From NCBI GenBank assembly GCA_964392265.1, contig CAYMOS010000002.1:210162-274161 (forward strand): 64,000 bases of DNA. The letters run 5' to 3'. Every line of letters begins with the position of its first letter. Position 1 is the first letter of the stretch. This DNA comes from CALMAK01 sp964392265 (lineage in GTDB: Bacteria; Patescibacteriota; Saccharimonadia; Saccharimonadales; Saccharimonadaceae). A program made the position numbers and the translations under genes. Positions 27,541-35,190 of the stretch are shown here, piece after piece. Below the pieces are notes generated by a model. That model worked only from the letters and a program-made list of their open reading frames with translations. It did not search any database and was not told the origin of the DNA.

Positions 27541-27546
27541 ATTATA
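27541..27546 (-). promoter_or_regulatory. -10 hexamer of the helicase operon, leaderless layout
   Basis: TATAAT on the minus strand, 7 bases before the ATG at 27533. No ribosome-binding sequence. Confidence 0.6.
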
Positions 27547-27650
27547 CCATCAATACAACCTCAGTAGCGACGCAGGTCTCTAGCGTCTTCCTCTGCTAGT
27601 ATTGTGTTGGTGAAGCACATGATGAGCATGGTTCTGTTATAGCACTGAGG

Positions 27651-27714
27651 ATGGAGTTGTTTGTACTGACAACTCCATACCTACGATTGTTACGGTGGAC
27701 AATCGCAAGTATGG
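27651..27714 (+). ncRNA. Tandem, mutually overlapping hairpins (candidate structured RNA)
   Basis: ATGGAGTTGT/ACAACTCCAT (27651-27678) and CCATAC..CGATTGT/ACAATCG..GTATGG (27675-27714) each have an 8-base loop and share the four bases CCAT, so they compete at the junction. The strand is not determined. They lie in a 285-bp gap upstream of an 18-codon ORF, with no T-run after either hairpin. Confidence 0.4.
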
Positions 27715-27825
27715 AATATATCATAATTACAGCAGGCTAAAGGAGATTATCACATCATCATGAAAAGCTAACATTCATCCGCACAAGTAGTCGTGAAAAT
27801 GATAAAGACGAAAGGATGGTTGTCT

Positions 27826-27882
27826 ATGGCCAAAGGTCAAAACAAGCGAAAAGAAGTCAAAAAGCCCAAAAAGCAGGGCTAG
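27826..27882 (+). CDS. 18-residue basic small protein
   Basis: ATG 27826 with AAAGGA at 27811-27816 opens MAKGQNKRKEVKKPKKQG, stop TAG 27880-27882. It is half Lys/Arg, and similar very short KKPKK-type ORFs occur in other bacteria as hypothetical proteins (from memory, unverified). It is followed immediately by an intrinsic terminator, which supports a genuine short transcript. Confidence 0.5.
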   Translation: MAKGQNKRKEVKKPKKQG

Positions 27883-27892
27883 ACATACCACA

Positions 27893-27923
27893 AAAGAGCT
27901 GGCCTGCCTGCGCCGGCTCTTTT
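27893..27923 (+). terminator. Intrinsic terminator after the 18-codon ORF
   Basis: AGAGCTGGC / GCCGGCTCT stem with one U-G pair, an 8-base loop and a TTTTT tail. Confidence 0.8.
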
Positions 27924-27958
27924 TGATATAATGGAAGTACTAAACAGGAGGTTCAATC

Positions 27959-28198
27959 ATGAGTTTACTGGACGATCTAAAAGCAAAGGCAGATGTTAAC
28001 GGCGACGGCAAGATAAGCGCCGATGACCTGGCGAATCTTAAAGATAAGGTGAGCCCCGAACAATTTGACCAGCTAAAACAGCTCGCCGATCGCAACGACG
28101 ATGGGTCAATTAATTTCGATGATGTGAAGAACCTTGATTTTGGCAGTGTTGTCAACGACATCAAGGGTGCCGTGGGCGGGTTGTTTGGCAAGAAGTAG
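27959..28198 (+). CDS. Small EF-hand calcium-binding protein
   Basis: 79 residues with two EF-hand loops: D12-VNGDGKISADD (12-23) and D44-RNDDGSINFDD (44-55), with Asp/Asn at positions 1, 3 and 5 and an acidic residue at 12 in each. No signal peptide or anchor; the C-terminus GAVGGLFGKK is mildly hydrophobic. AGGAGGT lies about 8 bases before the ATG, and TATAAT lies about 30 bases upstream. It could buffer or sense calcium in the cytoplasm; function unknown. Confidence 0.85.
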   Translation: MSLLDDLKAKADVNGDGKISADDLANLKDKVSPEQFDQLKQLADRNDDGSINFDDVKNLDFGSVVNDIKGAVGGLFGKK

Positions 28199-28222
28199 CA
28201 CGCATTTTGTTACACTAAAGGA

Positions 28223-28996
28223 ATGAGCACATCCCCTCTTCTTCCGGTCAAAGTCGACAAAGGTAGCGGCACGCCGTTGGTGTTGCTGCATGGTCTGGGC
28301 AACAACTATAAAAGTTGGTCCTATGTCCTCGAGCATCTTGATTACACTAGGTGGCGGGTGATTACACTCGATCTGCTGGGGTTTGGCGATGCGCCCAAGC
28401 CTGACGTAGCGTATACGCCCCAGGATCATGCCGATGCGGTACTGGCGACGCTAGACGATTTAGGTATCGACACGGCCGTCATTGCTGGGCATTCGATGGG
28501 ATGCATTGTGGCAATCGACATCGCCTACCGACATCCAAAACGCGTCAAACATTTGGCATTATTTGGCGCGCCGTTATACAAGCAACAACCCCGTGGTGGT
28601 TGGTGGCGCAAGTTGACGCGGGCAGAAGGTAGGTACTTTACGCTGTTTGAGATAGTCAAAAAGAATCCCGATGCTATGCAGGTAGGTGGCAAGGTTGCCG
28701 ATGATTTATTGCCTTTCGTCAAAGGCATGGAAATTACCGACGAGACCTGGCCAGCGTATAAAAAGAGTCTCGCGAGTACGATTATGCAACATGAATCATA
28801 CAAACACGCCACCAAACTAACAGTCCCTACGCTGTTTATTAACGGCCTCTTGGATTTCTTTATTATTCGGCGCAATATTCAGATGATTCGTCAGGCAAAT
28901 CGCCAATATGTACGCATCAAACGTACGTTGGGTCCGCATGAACTGACGCCTCGTCAGGGGCGCACGGCCGCCAGAATCATTGACCGACTAGCGTGA
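28223..28996 (+). CDS. Alpha/beta-hydrolase fold protein
   Basis: 257 residues with an oxyanion-hole HGLGNN motif near 23, nucleophile elbow GHSMGC (Ser91), an acid in FINGLLD (about 212) and a catalytic-type His in LGPHELTP near the C-terminus, so the triad appears complete. A cap insertion spans about 125-195. Substrate unknown; esterase or lipase-like activity is inferred from the family. TACACT (28211-28216) lies 6 bases before the ATG, so the mRNA is probably leaderless. Confidence 0.88.
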   Translation: MSTSPLLPVKVDKGSGTPLVLLHGLGNNYKSWSYVLEHLDYTRWRVITLDLLGFGDAPKPDVAYTPQDHADAVLATLDDLGIDTAVIAGHSMGCIVAIDIAYRHPKRVKHLALFGAPLYKQQPRGGWWRKLTRAEGRYFTLFEIVKKNPDAMQVGGKVADDLLPFVKGMEITDETWPAYKKSLASTIMQHESYKHATKLTVPTLFINGLLDFFIIRRNIQMIRQANRQYVRIKRTLGPHELTPRQGRTAARIIDRLA

Positions 28997-29194
28997 AATC
29001 TGGATGCTGTCGAATAATTCTTGTGATGACAGATCAATGCCATCCTCATAGGGCATAATAAAACCAGTCTGCGTTGGAATGGTCGTACCGCCTGTTTTCA
29101 TAGAAAGCCCGCCTGACCACATATTATCTGATCCGATAGCTGATTTAATAGGCTTTAACGCGGGCAGAAAATCTTCGTTTAAGCCGGCAAGCAT
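28988..29194 (-). pseudogene. Possible small ORF or gene remnant
   Basis: 68 codons from ATG 29194 (MLAGLNEDFLPALKPIKS...), ending 9 bases inside the convergent hydrolase gene. Amino-acid composition is protein-like (Gly/Thr/Asp-rich, FIMPYEDGIDLSSQELF), but there is no ribosome site and the region lies directly after the terminator of cassette B. It may be the tail of a decayed gene. Not recognised. Confidence 0.3.
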
Positions 29195-29216
29195 AAGAGT
29201 GTCGAGAATGTAAAGA

Positions 29217-29246
29217 ACCCTCCCGCGCATGGTGGCGCGGGAGGGT
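29217..29246 (-). terminator. Cassette B terminator hairpin
   Basis: A perfect 12-bp stem, ACCCTCCCGCGC / GCGCGGGAGGGT, with a 6-base loop, followed on the minus strand by TTCTTTACATT. Confidence 0.75.
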
Positions 29247-29263
29247 GTGTGATCGTTTGGCAG

Positions 29264-29956
29264 TTACGTCAACGTCACGTTCTCTTCGGCCCAGGCCATG
29301 GCGGCTCGAGTGAGCTGCCTGGCCTGACGGATGTCGGCGGACGGTCGATCACCGTGCCACCATTGCCGCCAGAAGAGGTCCAGGGGGTTCAGGCATTCAA
29401 AGCAGTCCAAGTGACGCAGCTGACCGTCACTATACACTTCGTTCCTTTCGGTATGGGTGTAGGTGTAGCCACTGCGGCTGAGGGCTTTGCTGCTGCCACC
29501 GTTGCCTTGGATCACCGCGGATTTGATGCGGTGCAGTCCCAGGTGCTGGAAGGCATACCAGGTGCGTGCCTTGTGGGCAGCACTGGCGATACCCTTGCCC
29601 CAGTATTCTGGCCGAAAAATCATCGACCCACTGGTGGCCTGGCGGATAAAGCCAGCGTGACCGTCCTCGCCGATGCCGTTGAGGGCGGAGTTGCCGATGA
29701 GGGTGCGATTATCGCCGTCGACCACCCAGATACCCCAGATCAGGGTGTCTTTGGCGGCACGGGCGCGATCGAACCACTCGTGTTCGTCATCGACCGTGGG
29801 GGCCTGACGCCGACCCAGGTAACGTGTTACCTGATGACGTTGCATGCCACCACCGTGGTCGAGGTTGACGAACTCGGCCATCGAGTCGCGCGTCAGCGGC
29901 GCCAGCTCGATATTCAGTTCTCCGACCGTGAACTGCATGATAGGACCAAATGCCAT
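29264..29956 (-). CDS. Cassette B: GNAT-family N-acetyltransferase
   Basis: 230 residues. The acetyl-CoA-binding motif A is RPEYWGKGIASAA (about 125-137), with the following helix, and the C-terminal GG/GY segment GSSKALSRSGY fits the RimJ/RimL-type GNAT pattern (acetylation of protein N-termini or small amines). The target is unknown. AAAGGAG lies 7 bases before the ATG. G/C-rich codon use differs from the flanking hydrolase and matches the other cassettes. It is preceded on the same transcript by a leader ORF and a hairpin. Confidence 0.85.
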   Translation of the reverse strand: MAFGPIMQFTVGELNIELAPLTRDSMAEFVNLDHGGGMQRHQVTRYLGRRQAPTVDDEHEWFDRARAAKDTLIWGIWVVDGDNRTLIGNSALNGIGEDGHAGFIRQATSGSMIFRPEYWGKGIASAAHKARTWYAFQHLGLHRIKSAVIQGNGGSSKALSRSGYTYTHTERNEVYSDGQLRHLDCFECLNPLDLFWRQWWHGDRPSADIRQARQLTRAAMAWAEENVTLT

Positions 29957-30024
29957 GATCCTCTCCTTTCTTGTTATGGTCCCAGTATTTCTGAGACCAG
30001 ATCAGCCCCCAAGGGAATAACGTC

Positions 30025-30049
30025 AGATAAACCTCTTGGAGGCTTATCT
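30025..30049 (-). promoter_or_regulatory. Leader hairpin upstream of the GNAT gene
   Basis: AGATAAACCTC/GAGGCTTATCT, an 11-bp stem with one mismatch on the plus strand that becomes a G-U pair in the minus-strand RNA, and a 3-base loop. It lies between the 38-codon ORF and the GNAT start, the position of an attenuator. Confidence 0.5.
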
Positions 30050-30068
30050 AGTGTCATAATGTGAGGTG

Positions 30069-30185
30069 TTACGAAAGAGGGAGATAAGCCATACCAGTTG
30101 CCTTCTTGGCGATGACCACGCCAAAGCCGCCGAACTTCATGTCGGTGCCATTGGTGCGATACTGGTATGAAACTAATCTGTTCAT
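30069..30185 (-). CDS. 38-residue leaderless small protein ahead of the GNAT gene
   Basis: The ATG at 30185 lies exactly 6 bases after the TACAAT -10 hexamer, so the transcript would start on the start codon. The peptide begins MNRLVSYQYRTNGTDMKFGG, contains a hydrophobic VVIAKKATGMAY segment and ends at TAA 30069. Its codons (GGC, ACC, ATC, AAG) match the cassettes. It may be a leader peptide coupled to the hairpin at 30025-30049, or a small product in its own right. Confidence 0.5.
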   Translation of the reverse strand: MNRLVSYQYRTNGTDMKFGGFGVVIAKKATGMAYLPLS

Positions 30186-30191
30186 ACTCCC

Positions 30192-30220
30192 ATTGTATCA
30201 TATTTATGTTTAATAGTCAA
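30192..30220 (-). promoter_or_regulatory. Cassette B promoter
   Basis: TTGACT (30220-30215), 17-base spacer, TACAAT (30197-30192) preceded by TATGA. Back to back with the cassette C promoter, 17 bases apart. Confidence 0.8.
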
Positions 30221-30237
30221 TGGCTAGTAAGCAGAGA

Positions 30238-30267
30238 TTGACAAATAAGCATAAATTATGTTATAAT
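30238..30267 (+). promoter_or_regulatory. Cassette C promoter
   Basis: TTGACA (30238-30243), 18-base spacer, TATAAT (30262-30267) preceded by TATGT. Confidence 0.85.
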
Positions 30268-30302
30268 AAACTTAGCTTACCGCTATCCTCACCCAACAAC
30301 CA

Positions 30303-30323
30303 GAGGTGCGGCAGGCGCACCTC
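30303..30323 (+). promoter_or_regulatory. Leader hairpin of cassette C
   Basis: GAGGTGCG/CGCACCTC 8-bp stem with a 5-base loop, 13 bases before the start codon. GAGGTGCG recurs just after the stop codon of the same gene, so leader and tail could exchange pairing partners. Confidence 0.55.
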
Positions 30324-30336
30324 AGAAAGTACGGTT

Positions 30337-30807
30337 ATGGCTATTACTGAAGGAGACTTCATCGTCTTGCTGGTCCTGCTGGCCAATATCATTCTGATAT
30401 TGGTGCTCATCTTGATGCAGCTGATTCGCAATCGGAAGTCCACGCAGGTTCAGCTGTCGATCAATCTCACCAATCAGATTCAGCGGCTCGAGGCTGCAGC
30501 CCAGCATCACGCCGACGTGTCAGCCGTGGTCACCATGATCCAGCAGCTCGACGAGCTGGACGAAGATGTGTTGGAGCTGATCAAGTCCTACCCAGAGACT
30601 GTGCGTGCGGCCGCCTGGCTGCACTACGTCAACGTCCTGGGGTCCGACCTGCAGGCGGCGCAGTTGGCGCTGTCCAAGGTTCATCGGGACCACAGTGACC
30701 CCAACGGGCCGACAATCAAGGCCGCACAGACGAAAGTCGACGCCATCCGCGTCAAGCTGGACAAGGCCATCGCGGCCTCCGGCCAGTCCGGGCTGCACAT
30801 CGTCTGA
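30337..30807 (+). CDS. Cassette C: membrane-anchored helical orphan protein
   Basis: 156 residues starting MAITEGDFIVLL. One strongly hydrophobic span (about 8-29) precedes a basic stop (RNRK) and then a long, mostly helical, Gln/Leu/Ala-rich soluble domain. I recognise no family. The start is the first ATG after the leader hairpin; a frame-open extension upstream overlaps the promoter and is rejected. The ribosome site is weak (AGAAAG). The topology (short N-terminus, span, helical tail) resembles that of cassette A. Confidence 0.78.
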   Translation: MAITEGDFIVLLVLLANIILILVLILMQLIRNRKSTQVQLSINLTNQIQRLEAAAQHHADVSAVVTMIQQLDELDEDVLELIKSYPETVRAAAWLHYVNVLGSDLQAAQLALSKVHRDHSDPNGPTIKAAQTKVDAIRVKLDKAIAASGQSGLHIV

Positions 30808-30820
30808 CCGTCTGAGGTGC

Positions 30821-30897
30821 GGACGGGGATCTTCGGATCCCCGTCCAATCCGACCAAGAAGTTTCCGTGACACCTCATTGTAGGTGTTATTTTTTAT
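30821..30897 (+). terminator. Cassette C double terminator
   Basis: 11-bp stem GGACGGGGATC/GATCCCCGTCC with a TTCG tetraloop (30821-30846), then ACACCT/AGGTGT (30870-30887) followed by TATTTTTTAT. Confidence 0.85.
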
Positions 30898-30925
30898 CTC
30901 CCAGCACCGGTAAAGGAGAACATGA

Positions 30926-30931
30926 TATAAT
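30926..30931 (+). promoter_or_regulatory. -10 hexamer of otsA-otsB, leaderless layout
   Basis: TATAAT 5 bases before ATG 30937; a second in-frame ATG follows directly at 30940 and may be the used start. Confidence 0.6.
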
Positions 30932-30936
30932 AGAAA

Positions 30937-33201
30937 ATGATGACAAAACATTCATTTGTAATTGTGTCGAATCGATTGCCAATTAGCGTATCGAAAAAGG
31001 ATGGGAAATTAGTCTACGAATCATCGTCGGGCGGTCTTGCCACGGCTATGTCTTCGCTGCGCGAGGATGATACGGTGTGGGTAGGCTGGTGTGGTGCCCC
31101 TAGTGACGACCTATCGACCAAAGACAAACAAGAAATCCGCGATCATTTTGCTAAACATAACGCCGTGCCGGTATTTTTGACCAGCCAGCAGATTCATAAT
31201 TTTTACGAAGGTTATTCCAACGATACCTTGTGGCCACTGTTCCATTATTTCCAATCGTTATCGCAACATAACGATGTCTATTGGCAGGCGTACGAAGAAG
31301 TCAACCAATTGTACGCTGCGGCCGTCAAGCAGGCAGCCACGTCGAACGCACGTATTTGGGTGCACGACTATCAATTGATGTTGCTGCCAGCGATGATCCG
31401 CCAGGACGTGCCGCGATCAACCATTGGGTTCTTTTTGCATATCCCCTTCCCTTCGTTTGAGATTTTCCGATTGCTGCCCGAACGCATCCGCCTATTAGAG
31501 GGTCTGATGGGGAGCGATATCGTTGGGTTCCACACCTATGATTACGCACGCCATTTCCTCAGTAGCGTCCGACGTCTCTTGGGGGTCGAGCCAGATGAGT
31601 CACAGGTCGATTACGAGGGCCGTACGGTTCAAGTCGGTACCTATCCAATTGGTATTGATTATAGAAAATATCAAAAGGCCGTCACCTGGGCCACGAGCGA
31701 ACGTATTCAACGATCAATCAAACGCCGCTATGCCAAACAGCGCATTATCCTCTCGATCGACCGTCTCGATTATTCTAAAGGAATTCCACAGCGCCTTGAG
31801 GCCTATCGATTATTGCTAGAAGAGCATCCACAGTACCGCGGCAACGTGGTGTTGCAGATGGTGGCAGTGCCTTCGCGTACTGGTGTCGAGGCATATCAAC
31901 AGTTACGTAATCAGATCGAGCAAACCGTGGCGCGTATTAACGGCCTCTACGGTACGGCCGACTGGGCGCCGATTTCGTACCAGTTCCAGAACCGTCCGTT
32001 CGATGAGATCGTGGCCAATTATATGGCGGCTGACATCATGTTGGTGACGCCGATTCGTGATGGTATGAACCTTGTCGCCAAGGAATATGTGGCCAGCAAA
32101 CAAACCCAGCGGGGTGTGCTGGTCCTGAGTGAGCTGGCGGGTGCGGCCGACGAACTGACTGATGCGGTGCCGGTCAATCCGAATAGTGCCAGGTCAATTG
32201 CGACTGCTCTTGACGAGGCGCTCCGTATGCCAGTGCGCGAGCAAACGAAGCGTATGAAAAACATGCAAGCTCGTCTCAAACAGTATGATGTGCAAACCTG
32301 GGCGGCGGCCTTTATCGATGATATGAAACTGGCACAGGCAGGCGAAAATCGTCTTCACGACATTGTTATGACACGTGAACAGCGCAGCGATATTGCGCGC
32401 AACTTTGCCCAGGCCGAGAGGCGTCTGATTATTCTTGATTACGACGGTACATTAAAGCCCTTTCAACCCAGTCCATCTGCCATTGCCGGGTTCCCTTCTC
32501 TAAAAATCCGATTATTACTGAGCGCCTTGTCGCAAAAGAAAGCAACCCATGTTGCAATCGTCAGCGGTCGACCACGCAGCGTGATGAATCTATGGTTCAA
32601 GGGGTTGAAGATTGACTTGGCATCCGAGCATGGGGCCAGAGTCCGGATTGGTGGCAAGTGGCAGATCAGCACCAACCATATCCGCAAGTCAAAACCAACC
32701 ATCCGCAAAATCATGGAGGCCTATACGGCCAGTACGCCAGGATCTTTGGTTGAAGAGAAGGAATTCTCGATGGTGTGGCATTTCCGCAATGTGGTGCCTG
32801 AGGTGGCATATAATCGTTCGATTAAACTACGCCACGAGCTATTACGGGCGATTGATGACGATACGTTATCGGTCCATATGGGCAACAAGATTGTTGAGGT
32901 AAAACAGCGTGACATCCACAAGGGTATGGTGGTTGAAAAGCTGATCGAGACGTACAAGCCAGACTTTGTCCTGTGTGCTGGTGATGATTTTACCGACGAG
33001 GATATGTTCCGCGCCGTTAATTCTCACGCTACGACTATCAAGGTTGGGGCTGGTCAGACCGAAGCCCGGTTCCGCCTACCGACCATCAGCCAATTAGTGA
33101 GTTTGCTGACGCAACTAGCTGGTCGCAGCACTATCACCAAGCGACTGCAATCACCATTGCAACGAGTTGGTTTGTTCGGCAGGCGCAAAAAAGAGAAATA
33201 G
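30937..33201 (+). CDS. Fused trehalose-6-phosphate synthase / phosphatase
   Basis: 754 residues: an N-terminal GT20 synthase (1-470; SNRLPIS at the start, SGGLATAM, HDYQLMLLP, the LSIDRLDYSKGIP nucleotide-sugar region and DGMNLVAKEY) joined to a C-terminal HAD phosphatase (about 490-735; catalytic LDYDGTL, IVSGRP, CAGDDFTDEDM). Together they make trehalose from UDP-glucose and glucose-6-phosphate via trehalose-6-phosphate. Both active sites look intact. Such OtsA-OtsB fusions are common in CPR bacteria. It is convergent, 2 bases apart, with the CYTH gene. Confidence 0.95.
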   Translation: MMTKHSFVIVSNRLPISVSKKDGKLVYESSSGGLATAMSSLREDDTVWVGWCGAPSDDLSTKDKQEIRDHFAKHNAVPVFLTSQQIHNFYEGYSNDTLWPLFHYFQSLSQHNDVYWQAYEEVNQLYAAAVKQAATSNARIWVHDYQLMLLPAMIRQDVPRSTIGFFLHIPFPSFEIFRLLPERIRLLEGLMGSDIVGFHTYDYARHFLSSVRRLLGVEPDESQVDYEGRTVQVGTYPIGIDYRKYQKAVTWATSERIQRSIKRRYAKQRIILSIDRLDYSKGIPQRLEAYRLLLEEHPQYRGNVVLQMVAVPSRTGVEAYQQLRNQIEQTVARINGLYGTADWAPISYQFQNRPFDEIVANYMAADIMLVTPIRDGMNLVAKEYVASKQTQRGVLVLSELAGAADELTDAVPVNPNSARSIATALDEALRMPVREQTKRMKNMQARLKQYDVQTWAAAFIDDMKLAQAGENRLHDIVMTREQRSDIARNFAQAERRLIILDYDGTLKPFQPSPSAIAGFPSLKIRLLLSALSQKKATHVAIVSGRPRSVMNLWFKGLKIDLASEHGARVRIGGKWQISTNHIRKSKPTIRKIMEAYTASTPGSLVEEKEFSMVWHFRNVVPEVAYNRSIKLRHELLRAIDDDTLSVHMGNKIVEVKQRDIHKGMVVEKLIETYKPDFVLCAGDDFTDEDMFRAVNSHATTIKVGAGQTEARFRLPTISQLVSLLTQLAGRSTITKRLQSPLQRVGLFGRRKKEK

Positions 33202-33203
33202 TT

Positions 33204-33794
33204 TTACGGTGCTTGTAATAGATCAGGCAGCGGGTCGCCAAAGTTTACCTCGGCCAATGTAGCTACCGTGTCGGTGAGACTGAGGTGCGGGTACTGCGCC
33301 CGATACGCAGCCATGACATCGCCAAAGACAGCGTCTTTCCAGTCAAAGCCTAATTGTTCAGCTGTCGTATGCAAGATTTCTTCTGAAGTGCCCTCGATCT
33401 CGACGTAGGGTTGGAGCCATGGCCATTCGTCGAGCATGATCTCGACATCGCCTAATTGCCATGTTTCACGTTTGGTTTCTTGCGACGTGCGGGCCGGCAG
33501 TCCTGCCTGGGCGAGGATGGCCACGGTCTTTTCGTAGTCACTCACCTGCACCTCGATTTCTTTGGCGCCATCGACCGATAACGTGTCAAACTGTTTGTAG
33601 GTCAGGGTGACTTTGTCGCCTTCGTCACGGACGCGCAGAAAGGCATCTTTGCCTGTCTTCATGAATTCACTGTCGATGGCAACGCGACGCATCAGGCGCA
33701 TAGGCACCTTGCACTCACCACCCAGTGCAGTCAGTTTGGCCCGAATGTCGTCAAATGACACGTTTAAAAACTTTACTTCTATTTCTGATTGCAT
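33204..33794 (-). CDS. CYTH-domain protein (triphosphatase / CyaB-like)
   Basis: 196 residues starting MQSEIEVKF, containing the ExExK signature (Glu4, Glu6, Lys8) of the triphosphate tunnel enzymes. Further strands of alternating charge follow (FLRVRDEGDKVTLTYKQF; WQLGDVEIMLDEWPWLQPYVEIEG). Possible activities are inorganic or thiamine triphosphatase, or class IV adenylate cyclase; the sequence alone does not choose. The start is set by AAGGAG 8 bases upstream; an ATG three codons earlier lacks spacing. Convergent with the trehalose gene. Confidence 0.9.
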   Translation of the reverse strand: MQSEIEVKFLNVSFDDIRAKLTALGGECKVPMRLMRRVAIDSEFMKTGKDAFLRVRDEGDKVTLTYKQFDTLSVDGAKEIEVQVSDYEKTVAILAQAGLPARTSQETKRETWQLGDVEIMLDEWPWLQPYVEIEGTSEEILHTTAEQLGFDWKDAVFGDVMAAYRAQYPHLSLTDTVATLAEVNFGDPLPDLLQAP

Positions 33795-33910
33795 GAAATA
33801 CACTCCTTATTATTGTTGGTCTAAAGAGTGTCAGCGGTTTGGCCGTCCAAACGTACACACATAGAGGATTTGGCGGCTGACCAAATCATAGTACATCCAG
33901 TATAGCATAA

Positions 33911-33939
33911 TTGACATTATTGCATTTTTGGTGTATAAT
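33911..33939 (+). promoter_or_regulatory. Cassette D promoter
   Basis: TTGACA (33911-33916), 17-base spacer, TATAAT (33934-33939): perfect sigma-70-type consensus hexamers and spacing. Confidence 0.9.
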
Positions 33940-33995
33940 AATACACAGCTATGAGGATTACCTTGTGGCGCCCTTCGACAGAGTAGGAAACAACA

Positions 33996-34430
33996 ATGGC
34001 AAATCACGAAGGCCTGGGCGGAGTCATTGCTGGCGTCATCAAAGACGCCGTGTACGGGCGGCGACCGTCCACAGCCGCTGGCGTCATCTCCGACCGGGGC
34101 GATCACGTCGTCTCGGTCTCGGGCCAGCGAAGGTTCAAGCTGGAGCAGCTGTTGCTCTCGCATGGAACACTTGCGGTCACGACCCACGCGGGGACGCGAT
34201 ACACGATCAAGTTGATCAATCAGCAGCCCACCCGGACCATGTCGTATTGGGGAGACGAGATCCTCCTCTACCTGGCAGATGTCGTCGTCCGCCCCATAGA
34301 GGGCAGGCGGCAACTCCACCGCGACATCCTGGTCGGCTACTATCTGCCCACTGGGCAGGTGGTTCTGTCCGACCACGCCGGCGAGCTGATTCGCACCTCC
34401 AGCACGGTTCGGGGATACGAAGTCTTCTGA
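33996..34430 (+). CDS. Cassette D: soluble G/C-rich orphan protein
   Basis: 144 residues, no span or signal peptide after the short N-terminal helix (GGVIAGVIKDAVYG). The rest is beta-rich with many Arg/His/Thr residues. No family recognised. AGGA at 33985-33988 lies 7 bases before the ATG. It starts about 50 bases after a perfect consensus promoter and ends before an 18-bp perfect hairpin, so it is a single-gene transcription unit. Codons are strongly G/C-ending. Confidence 0.75.
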   Translation: MANHEGLGGVIAGVIKDAVYGRRPSTAAGVISDRGDHVVSVSGQRRFKLEQLLLSHGTLAVTTHAGTRYTIKLINQQPTRTMSYWGDEILLYLADVVVRPIEGRRQLHRDILVGYYLPTGQVVLSDHAGELIRTSSTVRGYEVF

Positions 34431-34450
34431 CCTGTGTGCGTTCGTCGCCT

Positions 34451-34488
34451 AGAGGCGGAGTGCCGGGACATCCCGGCACTCCGCCTCT
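34451..34488 (+). terminator. Cassette D terminator hairpin
   Basis: Perfect 18-bp stem AGAGGCGGAGTGCCGGGA / TCCCGGCACTCCGCCTCT with a 2-base gap, followed by TTGGCCCCTTTT. Confidence 0.85.
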
Positions 34489-34549
34489 TTGGCCCCTTTT
34501 GCCTCTATCATTATCCTACTCTGTCGTCTACACTTTTGTATTTGGAAAC

Positions 34550-34581
34550 AAAACACCCCGCCTATTATGGCGGGGTGTTTT
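34550..34581 (-). terminator. Cassette E terminator (bidirectional)
   Basis: Perfect 13-bp stem AAAACACCCCGCC/GGCGGGGTGTTTT with a 6-base loop. The A- and T-runs at the base make it work from either side, separating convergent cassettes D and E. Confidence 0.9.
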
Positions 34582-34586
34582 GGAGG

Positions 34587-34838
34587 TTAGGCGCTGATTG
34601 ACAGTAATGTCCAGCAACCTCCTCGGTTGTCGCTACGCAGTCGGAACTGCGAGCGACCGTCGGTAAGGGTCAGAATCTGTGCGATCTGTTCGCCACTGCG
34701 AACGATGCAGCTGATTCCGGCGTCGATAAAGTCGTAGGTGGTTCCCTCGTACTCGACTCGACGCGGATACGCCATTAGGTTCTTTTTGAACCCGACACGT
34801 GTCACGCTTACCTCTTTATTTATGATTGTTTTGGTCAT
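34587..34838 (-). CDS. Cassette E: small soluble orphan protein
   Basis: 83 residues starting MTKTIINKEVSVTRVGF. This start is chosen because AAAGGAG lies 7 bases upstream; an open frame extends 45 codons further but without a ribosome site. The protein appears as an all-beta small domain (alternating hydrophobic/polar strands) and contains two Cys. No family recognised. It is convergent with cassette D and divergent from cassette F. Confidence 0.72.
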   Translation of the reverse strand: MTKTIINKEVSVTRVGFKKNLMAYPRRVEYEGTTYDFIDAGISCIVRSGEQIAQILTLTDGRSQFRLRSDNRGGCWTLLSISA

Positions 34839-35029
34839 AACACCACTCCTTTGCTTATTGGTTAAAGCGAGCGGATTTTGGAGTAATCCAGCGGTGGAAA
34901 GGACCGGCTGCCGCTCTAATGCGCCAATCTGTTTACCACGATGGAGGTGTAAAACGTCTTTGTCGGACGTCAATCGTTGTACGCTTGTAAGTTGAAAGGT
35001 AATCCACCAGTACCTACATAGCTATGTTT

Positions 35030-35060
35030 AGTATAGCGCGCACTATGCAGGGGCTGTCAA
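35030..35060 (-). promoter_or_regulatory. Cassette E promoter
   Basis: TTGACA (35060-35055) and TATACT (35035-35030) with a long 19-base spacer; leader of about 185 bases before the ATG. Confidence 0.55.
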
Positions 35061-35101
35061 TCGTCAGTTGGTGTGATATTACCAACACACCTTCCCTTCC
35101 A

Positions 35102-35130
35102 TTTACTAAATCAGTATATTATGGTATAAT
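35102..35130 (+). promoter_or_regulatory. Cassette F promoter
   Basis: TTTACT (35102-35107), 17-base spacer, TATAAT (35125-35130) preceded by TATGG. Confidence 0.8.
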
Positions 35131-35190
35131 GGTAATATACCTATGTTCTCACAGCCGTGATGAGCGAGGTACAACCTAAGGAGTGGTAAG

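Noticed and set aside
29249..30064. 271-codon plus-strand ORF across the GNAT gene
   Set aside because: Long open frame caused by the G/C-rich composition of cassette B; the opposite strand encodes a clear acetyltransferase.
29974..30201. 75-codon ORF upstream of the GNAT gene
   Set aside because: Its start lies upstream of the predicted transcription start; the 38-codon ORF in another frame fits the promoter.
33831..34597. Long ORFs on both strands across cassette D
   Set aside because: Arg/Pro/Gly-rich shadows of a G/C-rich gene; the 33996-34430 frame has the ribosome site and promoter.
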